This document shows, in pieces, positions 13,371-22,177 of a stretch of 23,034 nt of DNA; position 1 is the first letter of the stretch, and every line of letters begins with the position of its first letter. Source of the stretch: Betaproteobacteria bacterium. GTDB lineage: Bacteria > Pseudomonadota > Gammaproteobacteria > Burkholderiales > SG8-39. The position numbers were made by a program, and so were the translations under genes. The notes below the pieces were generated by a model. The model was not told the origin of the DNA and did no database searches. It saw only the letters and a list, made by a program, of their open reading frames with translations. Location of the stretch: NCBI GenBank assembly GCA_011391185.1, contig JAABRB010000010.1, positions 1-23,034 of the forward strand, in the 5' to 3' direction.

Positions 13371-16300
13371 GCCTGCGCTCCCGCATGCAGCAACGGCTCG
13401 CCCGGGGCGAGGCAGGCATCCAGCGTCCGCACGAGCGACTCGGCGGGCCGCGCGAAATACACCCCGAAGGACGGGCCGTGGGCCGGTCGCATGCCGCGCA
13501 GAAACAGATAATAGATTCCGCCAAAATGACGTTCGTAGTCGTAATTCCGGATGCGTGTCGCGAGCAGGCGGTGGAGCGCAACCGTGTAGACGAGATATTG
13601 CAGATCGTAGAAGGAATCGGCCATCGCGACCGCCAACCGGTCCGGGGCGTAATCCTCGATCGTGTTTCCAAGCCAATTCGACTTGTAGTCGGCGATGAAA
13701 TAACGCCCGTCGCGGGCGAACACCAGATCGATGTACCCCCGCATGAAACCGCGCGCCGGCGCCAGCAGGAGCGATCCGATCGAGTCCGGTATGCGCGACC
13801 CGTTCGCGCGCATCGGCGCGAGGGCGGCGGCCAGCTCGCTCGCGGCCGCACCACGCACCGGATACGTGAATTCGAGTTCGTCGACACGATTCGCGCGCAC
13901 GAGATCGCGCAGCGCGAAACCGCTTGCATCCAGCGGCGTGGCAACCACGTCGGCAACGACGCGCACGGTCGCACGTGTCCAGGATTCTTCCAGGCCCGAT
14001 TGCGCGAGCTCGCGAGCGACCGCGGCAACGATTCGCGCATCGTCGGTCACCGCGAAATCGAGCCCCTCGAGCACCTTGTGCAAGGCAGTGCCGAGGCGCA
14101 CTCCGCGCGGCAATCCGAACGCGTCGTCGCCGCCGACCTGGCGAGGTGCCACGACGGGAGTACGAATTGAATCGTAGTCGGGCATCTCGTCCGCGCGGCG
14201 CGCGACGAGCCCGCTGAAGCTCGATACGCGCCAGCCCGGGGCAGCATTCCCCTTGAACGCCCGCGCAACAAGCGCTGCCGGGGGCGTCGGCCCTCCCTGA
14301 TCCTGCGCGTGCGTGGTGGTGGGGAGCAAACTCACTGCAATGGCCCCGTTCGAATCGAGCACGAGCCGGTCAAGTCGCGCGGTCAGCGCTCGGTCGTCGA
14401 CCTGCCTGAAGGCTTTTCTCAATGCGCCGATCGGGTCGTCGCCCGAAGCATCCGGCGCGTGCAGCAACCAGGCCATCGCGGAGGTCTCCGCATCGCGCAG
14501 GGCGCCCCATGCGACTGTGCAGCGATGGCGGGCACGCGTCAGCGCAACATAGGCGAGCCGCAGATCGCCGGCAAGCTCTTCGGCCGCCGCAATCTCTCGA
14601 TGCGTGTCGATATCCGGTCCGCCCAGATCGATCAGGGCGCCACCCGCCGCACCGTGCGGATGAAACACCGCGACCCGACCGCGGCCGGATCGCTGATATC
14701 CATCCCACAGGAAGGGACAGTAGACCACCGGAAACTCGAGCCCTTTCGCGCGAAACACCGTGATGATGTTGACCAGATTTTCGTCCGACTCGAGCCGCAA
14801 CTGCTCGGCGTCCGGATCACGGATGGGCGTCTCGCGCGCATGGCCGAGCGCGCGGACGAGCTGCGCAACGTCGAGACCCTCGATCTCCGCACGGCCGTGC
14901 AGGAGCTCGACGAGGTGCGCCATGTTCGTCATGCGCCGCTCGCCGTCCGCGTGGGCCAGCAGCCGCTCGCTGATGCCCTCACGCAACGCCAGCTCGCGCC
15001 ACATCCGGACGAAACCGTCGGTGCGGGCGAGATCGTGATATTCGCGAAAGCGCGCCACCCACCCCTCCCAGTCGGCACCGTCCGTGGCCAGCGCCGCCAG
15101 CGCGGCCGCGTCCATCCCGAACGGCTCGGTGGCGAGCGCCGCACGGAGCAGCGCCTCTCGTCCGGGCTCCGCCACGGCACGCAGGATCCGCTCGAGATCC
15201 TCGGCTTCACGCGACGCGTAGACGCTATCCGCGCCGTAGGTGACGCTGGCGAGGCCGGCGCGCGCCAGCGCCTCGCGGACGATGTCGCCCTCGGCGTGCT
15301 TGCTGACGAGAACGGCAATGTCGCTCATCGCGAGCGCTTCCGAATCACCGCCCGGTGGCACGATCCGCGCCTCGCCGGCGCGCGACAGGGCGAGCAGCCG
15401 CGCGATATCCGCCGCGACAGCATCTGCGATGCGCCGTCGGACCCCGTCCTTGGTCTCCCCCGGCTCCGGCCTGACGTGCCATACGGTGAAAGGTCTTTGC
15501 GCATCCTCGATCGCGAGCTGCCCGCGCGGTCGATCGGTGGGAGACACCGGGACCCACGCGATGTCTGAAATCAGGAAACGATCCGCGCCTGCGAAAAGCG
15601 CGGCCACGGCGTCCAGCAGGGGCGGATCCGAGCGCTGGTTGACGGCAAGCGTGAAGCCGGCGCTCGCATGCGCGCGGAAGCCGAGATAGGCGAAAACGTC
15701 TGCGCCGCGAAAGCCGTAGATGGCCTGTTTCGGATCGCCCACGAAGTACAGCGGCTGTGCGGAGTTTCCCCAGATATGCTGCAGCACCTCGGATTGAATC
15801 GGATCCGTGTCTTGAAATTCGTCGATCAACGCGGCCGTGTAGCGCGCTCTCAGGGCTGCTGCGAGCCCCGCCCCGCCTGCGCCCCGCAGCGCATCGCGCA
15901 AACCCGTCAGGAGATCGTCGTAGGACTGCAACGCACGCTCTCGCTTGCCGCGCGCAACCTCCGTGCGGCAATAAAGGAGAAAGCGCGCGAGCAGATCCGC
16001 ATCCGCGGCTCCGCTCCCGACAGCCAGCTCATCGAGGGCGCCAAGCAAGGCCGACGCTTCCGCAAACAACGGGTGTTCGGGCACCGTGCCCGCTTTGGTC
16101 CGCCCCTTCGCAAGCGCTTCGGGCGTCAGCCTTGCCAGCTTGTCGGGCGGCGAATCGATCGACGCACCGGCGAAATAAGCATCGAGGTCGGTCCACCACT
16201 CGGCCAGCCGTCCGGGCGGATAGCTATTACCGTTCAGCTTCGCATTCGCGACCAGCGAGACGATCGAATCGCGTGCGCCGGTCCAGTGCATTCGCGCACG

Positions 16301-16987
16301 CTCGTACGCCGCGCGCGCGCGCGGCGTGATGCTCGTCAGATCAGGTGCCGGCCCGGTGTCGACCAGGTCGGCGTACGGTCGATCGAGCGCCGGTTTCACC
16401 CTCGCGAGCAAACCGTCCGGCCCCTTGAATCCGCGCAGCAGGGCTTCCGCACGCTCCGGACCGACCTTCGCCATCTCCCTGCGCCAGAAGTCCCGTGCCG
16501 CGGATTCGCGCAGCGCCGACTCGTCCGCGAGAATTTCAGTGTCGAATGGGCGACCGCTCTCGAACGCATTGTCGGCCAGCGCGCGCTGGCAGAATCCGTG
16601 AATCGTGTAGACCGGCGCGAGATCGAAACTCGCGATGGCGAGGTCCAGGTCGGCGCGCGCATCGGCGCGTCGTTCCGCGGTGACGGCCAGCGCGTGGCTC
16701 ACCCGCGGATCGTCCGCGCGCCCGGTCTCGAGCCCCGCCCGCGCCGCGACGAGCAAAGCGAGAATTCGATCGCGAAGTTCCGCCGTCGCGGCGTTGGTAT
16801 AGGTCACGACGAGGATGTCCTCGATCCGGCACCGGCCGCCGCCGGCATGCTGTTCGAGGAGCAGCCGGAGCACGAGCGCCGCGATCGTCCAGGTCTTGCC
16901 GGTCCCGGCGCTCGCTTCGACGAGCACGGATCCGCCGAGCGGGGCGACCTCGAAATCGAGTGCTGCGCCAAGTGGATCAGGCATCAT
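13367..16987 (-). CDS. recB: Exodeoxyribonuclease V subunit beta, RecB
   Basis: The product has 1206 residues. The SF1A (UvrD-like) helicase motifs are intact: Walker A VEASAGTGKTW (23-33), YTNAATAELRDRI (Ia), ALIDEFQDTDPIQ (Walker B), VGDPKQAIYGFRGADVF (III), VFRAKGLEFPVVY (V) and YVALTRARHR (VI). Near the C-terminus the RecB nuclease motif is complete, with GYIDLVF (Asp1087), and IADYKSNWLG (Asp1100, Lys1102), followed by QYLVYTVALHRLL. RecB is the 3'-5' motor and sole nuclease of RecBCD and loads RecA after Chi recognition. The start overlaps the recC stop by 11 bp. A second ATG three bases on has better spacing from GGAG. The 4-bp overlap with recD suggests translational coupling. Confidence 0.97.
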   Translation of the reverse strand: MMPDPLGAALDFEVAPLGGSVLVEASAGTGKTWTIAALVLRLLLEQHAGGGRCRIEDILVVTYTNAATAELRDRILALLVAARAGLETGRADDPRVSHALAVTAERRADARADLDLAIASFDLAPVYTIHGFCQRALADNAFESGRPFDTEILADESALRESAARDFWRREMAKVGPERAEALLRGFKGPDGLLARVKPALDRPYADLVDTGPAPDLTSITPRARAAYERARMHWTGARDSIVSLVANAKLNGNSYPPGRLAEWWTDLDAYFAGASIDSPPDKLARLTPEALAKGRTKAGTVPEHPLFAEASALLGALDELAVGSGAADADLLARFLLYCRTEVARGKRERALQSYDDLLTGLRDALRGAGGAGLAAALRARYTAALIDEFQDTDPIQSEVLQHIWGNSAQPLYFVGDPKQAIYGFRGADVFAYLGFRAHASAGFTLAVNQRSDPPLLDAVAALFAGADRFLISDIAWVPVSPTDRPRGQLAIEDAQRPFTVWHVRPEPGETKDGVRRRIADAVAADIARLLALSRAGEARIVPPGGDSEALAMSDIAVLVSKHAEGDIVREALARAGLASVTYGADSVYASREAEDLERILRAVAEPGREALLRAALATEPFGMDAAALAALATDGADWEGWVARFREYHDLARTDGFVRMWRELALREGISERLLAHADGERRMTNMAHLVELLHGRAEIEGLDVAQLVRALGHARETPIRDPDAEQLRLESDENLVNIITVFRAKGLEFPVVYCPFLWDGYQRSGRGRVAVFHPHGAAGGALIDLGGPDIDTHREIAAAEELAGDLRLAYVALTRARHRCTVAWGALRDAETSAMAWLLHAPDASGDDPIGALRKAFRQVDDRALTARLDRLVLDSNGAIAVSLLPTTTHAQDQGGPTPPAALVARAFKGNAAPGWRVSSFSGLVARRADEMPDYDSIRTPVVAPRQVGGDDAFGLPRGVRLGTALHKVLEGLDFAVTDDARIVAAVARELAQSGLEESWTRATVRVVADVVATPLDASGFALRDLVRANRVDELEFTYPVRGAAASELAAALAPMRANGSRIPDSIGSLLLAPARGFMRGYIDLVFARDGRYFIADYKSNWLGNTIEDYAPDRLAVAMADSFYDLQYLVYTVALHRLLATRIRNYDYERHFGGIYYLFLRGMRPAHGPSFGVYFARPAESLVRTLDACLAPGEPLLHAGAQA

Positions 16988-19900
16988 CGGTCTCCGCGGC
17001 CAGCATCGGGCTGCAGATCGCGCGCGCGAGCGCGGCGAACTGGTCGTCGAGCGGATCCGTATCGCAGAATGCCAGCTTGAAATAGAGGTCGCCGTCGCGC
17101 TCCGCTTGCCACTGCTTTACCGCGGCCCGCCACGCCGCCTCCTCACCTCTTGCCAGTCCGGTCGCGAATGCCATGGCCGTCTCCGGGAAGAACGGGAGCG
17201 GCTCGTCGCCGCCCTGCGCATGGATACGGGCGAGTGTGGCCAGGTGCTCGAGCGGGCGGTCGGTTGCACCGAAAACGATGGTCTGCGTCCGCGACAGGAG
17301 CCGCGTTCGTGGCTGCACATGCGCCGGCGCCAGTGCAGTGAGCGCCAGATGCGCGAGCCAGGCGCGCAAACGATCCACTGCACGCATGCGGCCAACGCGC
17401 CAGGCGATCCGACCCTCGGACGTCAGGCCGTCGAGCGTGATCGCGAGGCGCGTCGCCGGGGCGGTACCGGGAATATCGACCACGGTCTCGACCGGCGTCA
17501 GGAATGTTGCGCGATCGAGCACTGCCAGAATGGGCTCGATATCGGCCAGCCGCTCCGCGAGCGCGACGTCGCCCGCTGCGCCGTCCGGCAGCATTCCCGC
17601 CGCGCGCAGAACGTCGCGCACCGCATCGGTGCCGCATCCCGCGCGGCGCAGAGCGAACGCGCGCTGGTCCGCTTCCCATCCGGCCAGTTCCGTCAGCGAA
17701 AACGGCTCGGCCCCCTCCAGCGGTCCGTCGCTCGTGTCAAGCCGCATGCCCAGGCGTCGCTCGAAGAAATGCCGTGCCGGATTGGCGAGGAACCGCGCCA
17801 GCGCCTCGATCGTGAGGACCGCGGAAAGCGTGCCAGTGTCTGCCACGCGGCGCCCCGCGAATCGCGGCGGAGCCGGAAGGCTTGCGCGCCGCGCGTACTC
17901 GTCGGCGTAGGTGAAGAGTCTTGCGTCGGCGCCGCCATAACGCCGGCTGAAGGGTTGGAGCGGATGCACGACGACGATTTCACGCAGTGCCGCTTCGCGC
18001 TGCGTGGGCGCGAAGGCACGCTCGGCAACCTCGAGCAGTTCGGTGACGAGCGGCGATGGAGGGATCGTCTTGTTGTCCCGGACGCTGCGGCCGGTATAGC
18101 TCGTGCAGAGCACTTCGCGCGCGGCCAGCATGGCCTGGAGAAAGGCGTAACGGTCCTCCTCCCGTCGCGTCCGGTCGCCGCGTCGCGCATGCTGGGCAGC
18201 AAGATCGAAACCCGGCGGGCGCTCTTCGCGGGGAAAGCTTCCGTCGTTCATGCCCACCATGCAGACGACACGGGCGGGCACCGGCCGCGAGGGGCCGAGT
18301 GCGGCGAACGTCACGCCGCCCGCCAGAAATGTACTGCTTCGCGCGGCCACCCCCAGCACCGCGTCCAGGTGCGCGCGAATCACCGCCAGGGGGAGGTCGC
18401 CACCGAAGCCGGCCGCGTCGGCGTCGCGCGCCATGCGTTCGACCACCGTGCGGATCTCGATGATTTCGGACGCGTCGTCCTCGTCCGGAACGATGAACTG
18501 GTCGAGTGCCGCAGCAAGCGCCGTGCTCCAGCCGCCTGGCGATCGGTCCTTGCGCAGGGTCTCGTCGAGTGCGAACACGCTCTCCGCGAACCACGCGAGG
18601 CGCGCGGCCAGCGTCGCGTCGCCGCCTTCGACACCGTCGACCGGCAGCGCGCCGGCGAAGGCCTGCGCGCCGTCGCCCGCCATGGCGTAACCGAGCAACA
18701 GTCGCTCGAGCCCGGCGCGCCAGCTGTGTGCCCGCGCGGGTGGCAATCCGAGCCGGGTACGCGTGATCGCGTCGCTTCCCCAGCGGATTCCCGCCTGGCG
18801 GACCCACGCGCGAATTGCGGGGAGATCTCCCGCATCGATGCCGAACCGCCGCCGCACGGCCGGAAACTCGAGCAGTGATAGAACCTGCTCGGCCTCGAGC
18901 CGGCCTTCGGGAAGCGCCAGCAGGGCGCGAAATGCGCGCAGATTCGCCGCATCCGCTGTCCGCGCACGATCGGCGATTGCGTAAGGAATATGGCGGTCCC
19001 TTGGCGCAGTGCCGAACACGGCATCGATGAACGGTGCATACACCGCGACATCCGGAATCAGCACGAGGACGTCCGCGGGCCGCAGCGTCGAATCCCGCGC
19101 GAGGCGGTCGAGCAGCTGATCGTGCAGGACCTCGATCTCGCGCATCGGACTGTGGCATACGTGAACAGCGAGCGAGCGGTCGGCGGGATCGAAGTCGAGC
19201 AGCGTCGCGCCCTCGTCGCCGCGCTCACGCAGCGCAAGGACATCCGATTGCAGCGCCGCGAGCAGCGTGCGGCGGACTTCGGACGGGTTGACGTACTCAC
19301 CTTCGGAACCACCGGGATCCCCGACGACCGCATCGATCAGCGCGCGGCCGTGGCGCCCGAGCGACGCGAGCAGGCGATTGCCCGTTTCGCGATGTGCGGC
19401 GTCCGGAGCGCCCGCCGCACGCGCGCGCGCGACGCGCCGCGGGTCCTCGATGAGCGGCCAGTACTCGCGGCAGGGATTCACGATCCACAGCCGCACCTCC
19501 CGGTAGCGCGCAATGTGCCGGAAGAATTCGAGATGGGGTGGCGGCAATGCCTCCACGGCGAAGAGGTGCATCCGGTCCGGCAGCGCAGCGCGCGCCGCCT
19601 CGCTCGCGCCGATCGCAGCCAGAAACCGCTCGCGCGGATCGGTCTGCGCCGCCTCGGGCAGTCCTGCCGCAATCTCCCGCCACAGCGCCGCTTGCCAAGC
19701 TTCGTTCGCGCCGAGATGCGCGTGCCGCCCGGCGCTCCACGCTGCGATCCAATCCGGGCGGTAGACCAGGTAGCGGTCGAGCACACTCGTCAGCCGCCCG
19801 GCGAGCTGATAGGCCTTGAGCAGGTCACCGTCTGCGAGATAGCGGCCGATTTCCGCGAATCGCGGATCGCCGGCAGTCCGTGCCAGCGCGGCAATGACGC

Positions 19901-20177
19901 GCCACTTGAGCACCTCCGGCGCCAGCGGTGACTCGCGGGGCACGTCGGGAACGATCCGCGCCACGAGCTCCCAGACGTAGCTTGCGGGAAATGGAAAACG
20001 CATGCTCGCTGCGACGCCGAGTCGTTCGGCCAGTGCGAGCTTCAACCATCTCCCGACTCCGTCCGACTGCACCACGATCGTCTCGTCCACGAGCGGCGGC
20101 AGCGGGTCATCGTGCAGGAGACCGGCAAGTCGGTCCGCCAGCGTTTCAAGGCGATTCGATTGGATGACGGTCAGCAT
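16977..20177 (-). CDS. recC: Exodeoxyribonuclease V subunit gamma, RecC
   Basis: The product has 1066 residues, close to the usual length of about 1100. It begins MLTVIQSNRLETLADRLAGLL and has ETIVVQSDGVGRWLKLALAERLG, the degenerate helicase-like start typical of RecC. Later landmarks are HVCHSPMREIEVLHDQLLD, VLVLIPDVAVYAPFIDAVFG, IPYAIADR and VVCMVGMNDGSFPREERPPGFDL. The last of these is a RecC signature in the region that faces the split DNA. RecC splits the duplex, scans for Chi and holds the complex together. It is the first confidently called gene of the recCBD operon. No strong Shine-Dalgarno precedes the ATG at 20177. A possible small membrane peptide gene lies 55 bp upstream and could be the operon's true first gene. 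Confidence 0.96.
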   Translation of the reverse strand: MLTVIQSNRLETLADRLAGLLHDDPLPPLVDETIVVQSDGVGRWLKLALAERLGVAASMRFPFPASYVWELVARIVPDVPRESPLAPEVLKWRVIAALARTAGDPRFAEIGRYLADGDLLKAYQLAGRLTSVLDRYLVYRPDWIAAWSAGRHAHLGANEAWQAALWREIAAGLPEAAQTDPRERFLAAIGASEAARAALPDRMHLFAVEALPPPHLEFFRHIARYREVRLWIVNPCREYWPLIEDPRRVARARAAGAPDAAHRETGNRLLASLGRHGRALIDAVVGDPGGSEGEYVNPSEVRRTLLAALQSDVLALRERGDEGATLLDFDPADRSLAVHVCHSPMREIEVLHDQLLDRLARDSTLRPADVLVLIPDVAVYAPFIDAVFGTAPRDRHIPYAIADRARTADAANLRAFRALLALPEGRLEAEQVLSLLEFPAVRRRFGIDAGDLPAIRAWVRQAGIRWGSDAITRTRLGLPPARAHSWRAGLERLLLGYAMAGDGAQAFAGALPVDGVEGGDATLAARLAWFAESVFALDETLRKDRSPGGWSTALAAALDQFIVPDEDDASEIIEIRTVVERMARDADAAGFGGDLPLAVIRAHLDAVLGVAARSSTFLAGGVTFAALGPSRPVPARVVCMVGMNDGSFPREERPPGFDLAAQHARRGDRTRREEDRYAFLQAMLAAREVLCTSYTGRSVRDNKTIPPSPLVTELLEVAERAFAPTQREAALREIVVVHPLQPFSRRYGGADARLFTYADEYARRASLPAPPRFAGRRVADTGTLSAVLTIEALARFLANPARHFFERRLGMRLDTSDGPLEGAEPFSLTELAGWEADQRAFALRRAGCGTDAVRDVLRAAGMLPDGAAGDVALAERLADIEPILAVLDRATFLTPVETVVDIPGTAPATRLAITLDGLTSEGRIAWRVGRMRAVDRLRAWLAHLALTALAPAHVQPRTRLLSRTQTIVFGATDRPLEHLATLARIHAQGGDEPLPFFPETAMAFATGLARGEEAAWRAAVKQWQAERDGDLYFKLAFCDTDPLDDQFAALARAICSPMLAAETDDA

Positions 20178-20232
20178 GCGCGCTCATTGTCGCAGGCGCG
20201 CTGCGGCATCGGCAGCCGCGCGACCGGAGTGT

Positions 20233-20322
20233 TCAGTCGCCCAGCACCCACCAGAGGAAGAAGACTGCCATCGGTACGAGCGCACTGACGTCGAAGAATT
20301 CGAAGGCTTCGGTCGGGGCCAT
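20233..20322 (-). CDS. Possible 29-residue single-span membrane peptide
   Basis: A short frame from ATG 20322 to TGA at 20233 encodes a 29-residue peptide. It starts MAPTEAFEFFDV and ends with the hydrophobic ALVPMAVFFLWWVLGD. The latter could span a membrane once, with an acidic N-terminus and a Gly-Asp end. GGAG lies eight bases upstream of the ATG. It sits alone in the 243-bp gap between the WYL regulator and recC, on their strand. It resembles no family I recognise with confidence. Small single-span proteins of this size often attach to larger membrane complexes. It could also be a chance frame in GC-rich DNA, but the run of aromatic hydrophobics and the ribosome binding site argue otherwise. 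Confidence 0.4.
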   Translation of the reverse strand: MAPTEAFEFFDVSALVPMAVFFLWWVLGD

Positions 20323-20364
20323 GGATGATGCTCCGGCATGTGTTGGGAGGGTGCATTCTCCGCA

Positions 20365-20395
20365 GGTTGCTGGCTCAGCCGATGAGCCTGCAACC
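20365..20395. repeat. Long inverted repeat between the WYL regulator and recC
   Basis: GGTTGC-T-GGCTCA and TGAGCC-T-GCAACC face each other across a 5-nt loop (GCCGA). This gives two 6-bp stems in line with one central mismatch. It begins 26 bp after the WYL gene stop and ends about 43 bp before the small peptide start. No T-run follows on either strand. It may end the regulator transcript or be a bound operator. Confidence 0.7.
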
Positions 20396-20420
20396 GTTGC
20401 GCAGGCCGCCCGTCGCCGGG

Positions 20421-21395
20421 TCATTTTCCGTATCGCGCAACGGCTGCCTCGAGCTGGCGCTGCACTGCCCGCCGCAACTCCGCGGGCTCGAGCACTTCGA
20501 CGTCCGGACCGTGCCGCAGGATGTCCATGACGAGCTCGCGCGAATCGGCGTAAGGCAGCTCGAGGACGTAGCTGCCGTCTTTTTCGAAACGTCCCTTCTG
20601 CTGCGGATGCCAGGCCTCGGCACCCACCCAGCGGGCGCGCTCGGGCGTGAAACGCAGTTTCGCCCAGGCGGTCGCACGGCCGGAGAAGATGCCGTAGCCA
20701 CTCGCCAGGATATCGTCCAGCTCGCCGTCGGGAACGGTTTTCGCCGCCTTGTCGAGCAGTCGCGCGCGCTGGATCGCGTCCACCGAAAAACTGCGCAGAC
20801 CGTCGCGCAGATGGCACCAGGCGTCAACGTACCAGTTCTCCCGATAGTGAACGAGACGTTGCGGCGAGATCTCGCGCGATGTCGTCTGATCGGAGCCGCG
20901 GCCACGGTAGACGATATCGAGACACTTGCGGCCAAGGACCGCGTTCGCCACATGCTCGAAGTGCGGGAGCTGCACGGCGCGGGCGCCCAGGTGGAGAATC
21001 CGGATGCGCCGTTCGATCTCGTCCGCCGAGTGCGCCCCCGAACCGAGGAGCGCGCGCAGCCGTGCAAGAAGCGGCTTCACATGCGGCTCGAGTAGACCCG
21101 GCTGCATTCCGGCCAGCAGCTGCTGCATCGTGAGGAGCGCGCGAATCTCGGCGGCGCTGAACCAGACGCCGGGAAGCTCGAAGCGCGGCGCGTCCGGAAG
21201 CGCCGTGACATAACGGTATCCGCGGCGCTCCCGGTCCCACTCGATCGGCGCATGCAGGCGGTCGCGAAGGTATTCCAGGTCGCGCTTGAAGGTCGCGAGC
21301 GATACGTCGAGTGCGCCGAGGAAATCCTGGACGGGGACGATCGCCTTCCGCGTCAGCAGCTGGTGAATCTTGTAGAAGCGCTCGGTCCGGTCCAT
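20421..21395 (-). CDS. WYL-domain transcriptional regulator (YafY-type)
   Basis: The product has 324 residues from the ATG at 21395. Residues 1-60 form a DeoR-like winged helix-turn-helix: RTERFYKIHQLLTRKAIVPV, then LDVSLATFKRDLEYLRDRL as the recognition region, then a wing ending in RRGYRYV. Residues 140-215 form the WYL domain, with LDIVYRG, ISPQRLVHYRENWYVDAWCH (the WYL tripeptide reads Trp-Tyr-Val at 188-190) and LRSFSVDAIQRA. The C-terminal WCX-type extension ends at 324. WYL regulators bind nucleic-acid ligands or nucleotides and often control DNA-repair or phage-defence genes. The open frame upstream to 21590 is not conserved-looking. It lies upstream of recCBD on the same strand, separated by a long inverted repeat. 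Confidence 0.9.
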   Translation of the reverse strand: MDRTERFYKIHQLLTRKAIVPVQDFLGALDVSLATFKRDLEYLRDRLHAPIEWDRERRGYRYVTALPDAPRFELPGVWFSAAEIRALLTMQQLLAGMQPGLLEPHVKPLLARLRALLGSGAHSADEIERRIRILHLGARAVQLPHFEHVANAVLGRKCLDIVYRGRGSDQTTSREISPQRLVHYRENWYVDAWCHLRDGLRSFSVDAIQRARLLDKAAKTVPDGELDDILASGYGIFSGRATAWAKLRFTPERARWVGAEAWHPQQKGRFEKDGSYVLELPYADSRELVMDILRHGPDVEVLEPAELRRAVQRQLEAAVARYGK

Positions 21396-21550
21396 GTCAG
21401 TCTGTTCCCGCAGTCGGCTGGTGTCCGGCGGACCGTGCAATGCTATCAGGCCACCGCCGGAACGACCCCGGCAGGCGCGCCGTCCATGACCGCCGCCTGA
21501 TAGAATCCGCGCGGCCTCCCACGAACGGCGCGTCGCCTGGCGCCCTCCGG

Positions 21551-22150
21551 ATGCTCTTCGTCTATACCGCCACTGTGTTTCTGAGGGCATTCCTGCTGTT
21601 TCTCGTGCAGCCGCTCATCGCCAAGCAGATCTTGCCCTGGTTCGGCGCATCGGCGGCAGACTGGACGACTCGCATGGTCTTTTTCCAGTCCGGCCTGCTC
21701 GCGGGCTACGCCTATGCGGACGCCTTCGTCAGGACGCCGAAACCCGCGATCCAGAGCTGGACCCACGTGGTGCTCCTCGTCGCGAGCCTGGTGATGCTTC
21801 CGGTCGTTCCGGCCGTGGCGTGGCGACCGCTCGGCACGCGGTTCATTTACCGACGGCACCCTCCATACCGCACGCAACTTCCATGGGGCGGTGAGCGTGC
21901 GCGATTTGGGCGGGGACGCTCCGTGGCGCTCGCTCCGCCATGGCGCGATCCTGCACGGCGGCCAGTACCGGTCGCCGGAGTCCCGGCGCCGCCAGCCGAG
22001 CCCGTACTACTCGAGTCAGAGCGGGATCGGCAGTGCGATCGACAAGCTCGATCGCCCGGCGCGGATTGGCGCATGCGAAATCCGGAGGCCGACCCGGGTC
22101 TGACGTTATGGACCGACGACTTCAATAATCCGTTTCACGCGCTGAAGTAA
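21551..22150 (+). pseudogene. Spermidine synthase-like membrane protein, decayed by internal deletions
   Basis: Three pieces of one protein are recognisable. First, 21551-about 21838 encodes the N-terminal membrane part (FLRAFLLFLVQPLIAKQILPWFGASAADWTT), typical of the fused membrane/spermidine-synthase-like proteins of roughly 700 residues. Second, in another frame, about 21850-22060 encodes ARNFHGAVSVRDLGGD then LRHGAILHGGQYRSPESRRR and SPYYSSQSGIGSAI, a stretch from the middle of such proteins. Third, back in the first frame, LTLWTDDFNNPFHALK (to the stop at 22150) is their usual C-terminus. Several hundred residues between these pieces are missing. The simplest reading is two deletions, at least one out of frame. 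A single open frame still spans the region but its middle is nonsense, so a functional product is unlikely. Confidence 0.72.
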
Positions 22151-22177
22151 ATCGGCACGAGAGAGGAGCAGTGGATC

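Noticed and set aside
12033..13511. 492-residue plus-strand frame opposite recD
   Set aside because: Arg-rich shadow of the recD coding strand, with no family features.
13371..13676. Upstream extension of recD inside recB
   Set aside because: The translation is not RecD-like, and the ATG overlapping the recB stop gives the expected N-terminus.
16815..18878. 687-residue plus-strand open frame opposite recC/recB
   Set aside because: Arg/Gly/His-rich translation without any domain, fully antisense to confidently identified recC and recB. Such shadow frames are expected in high-GC DNA.
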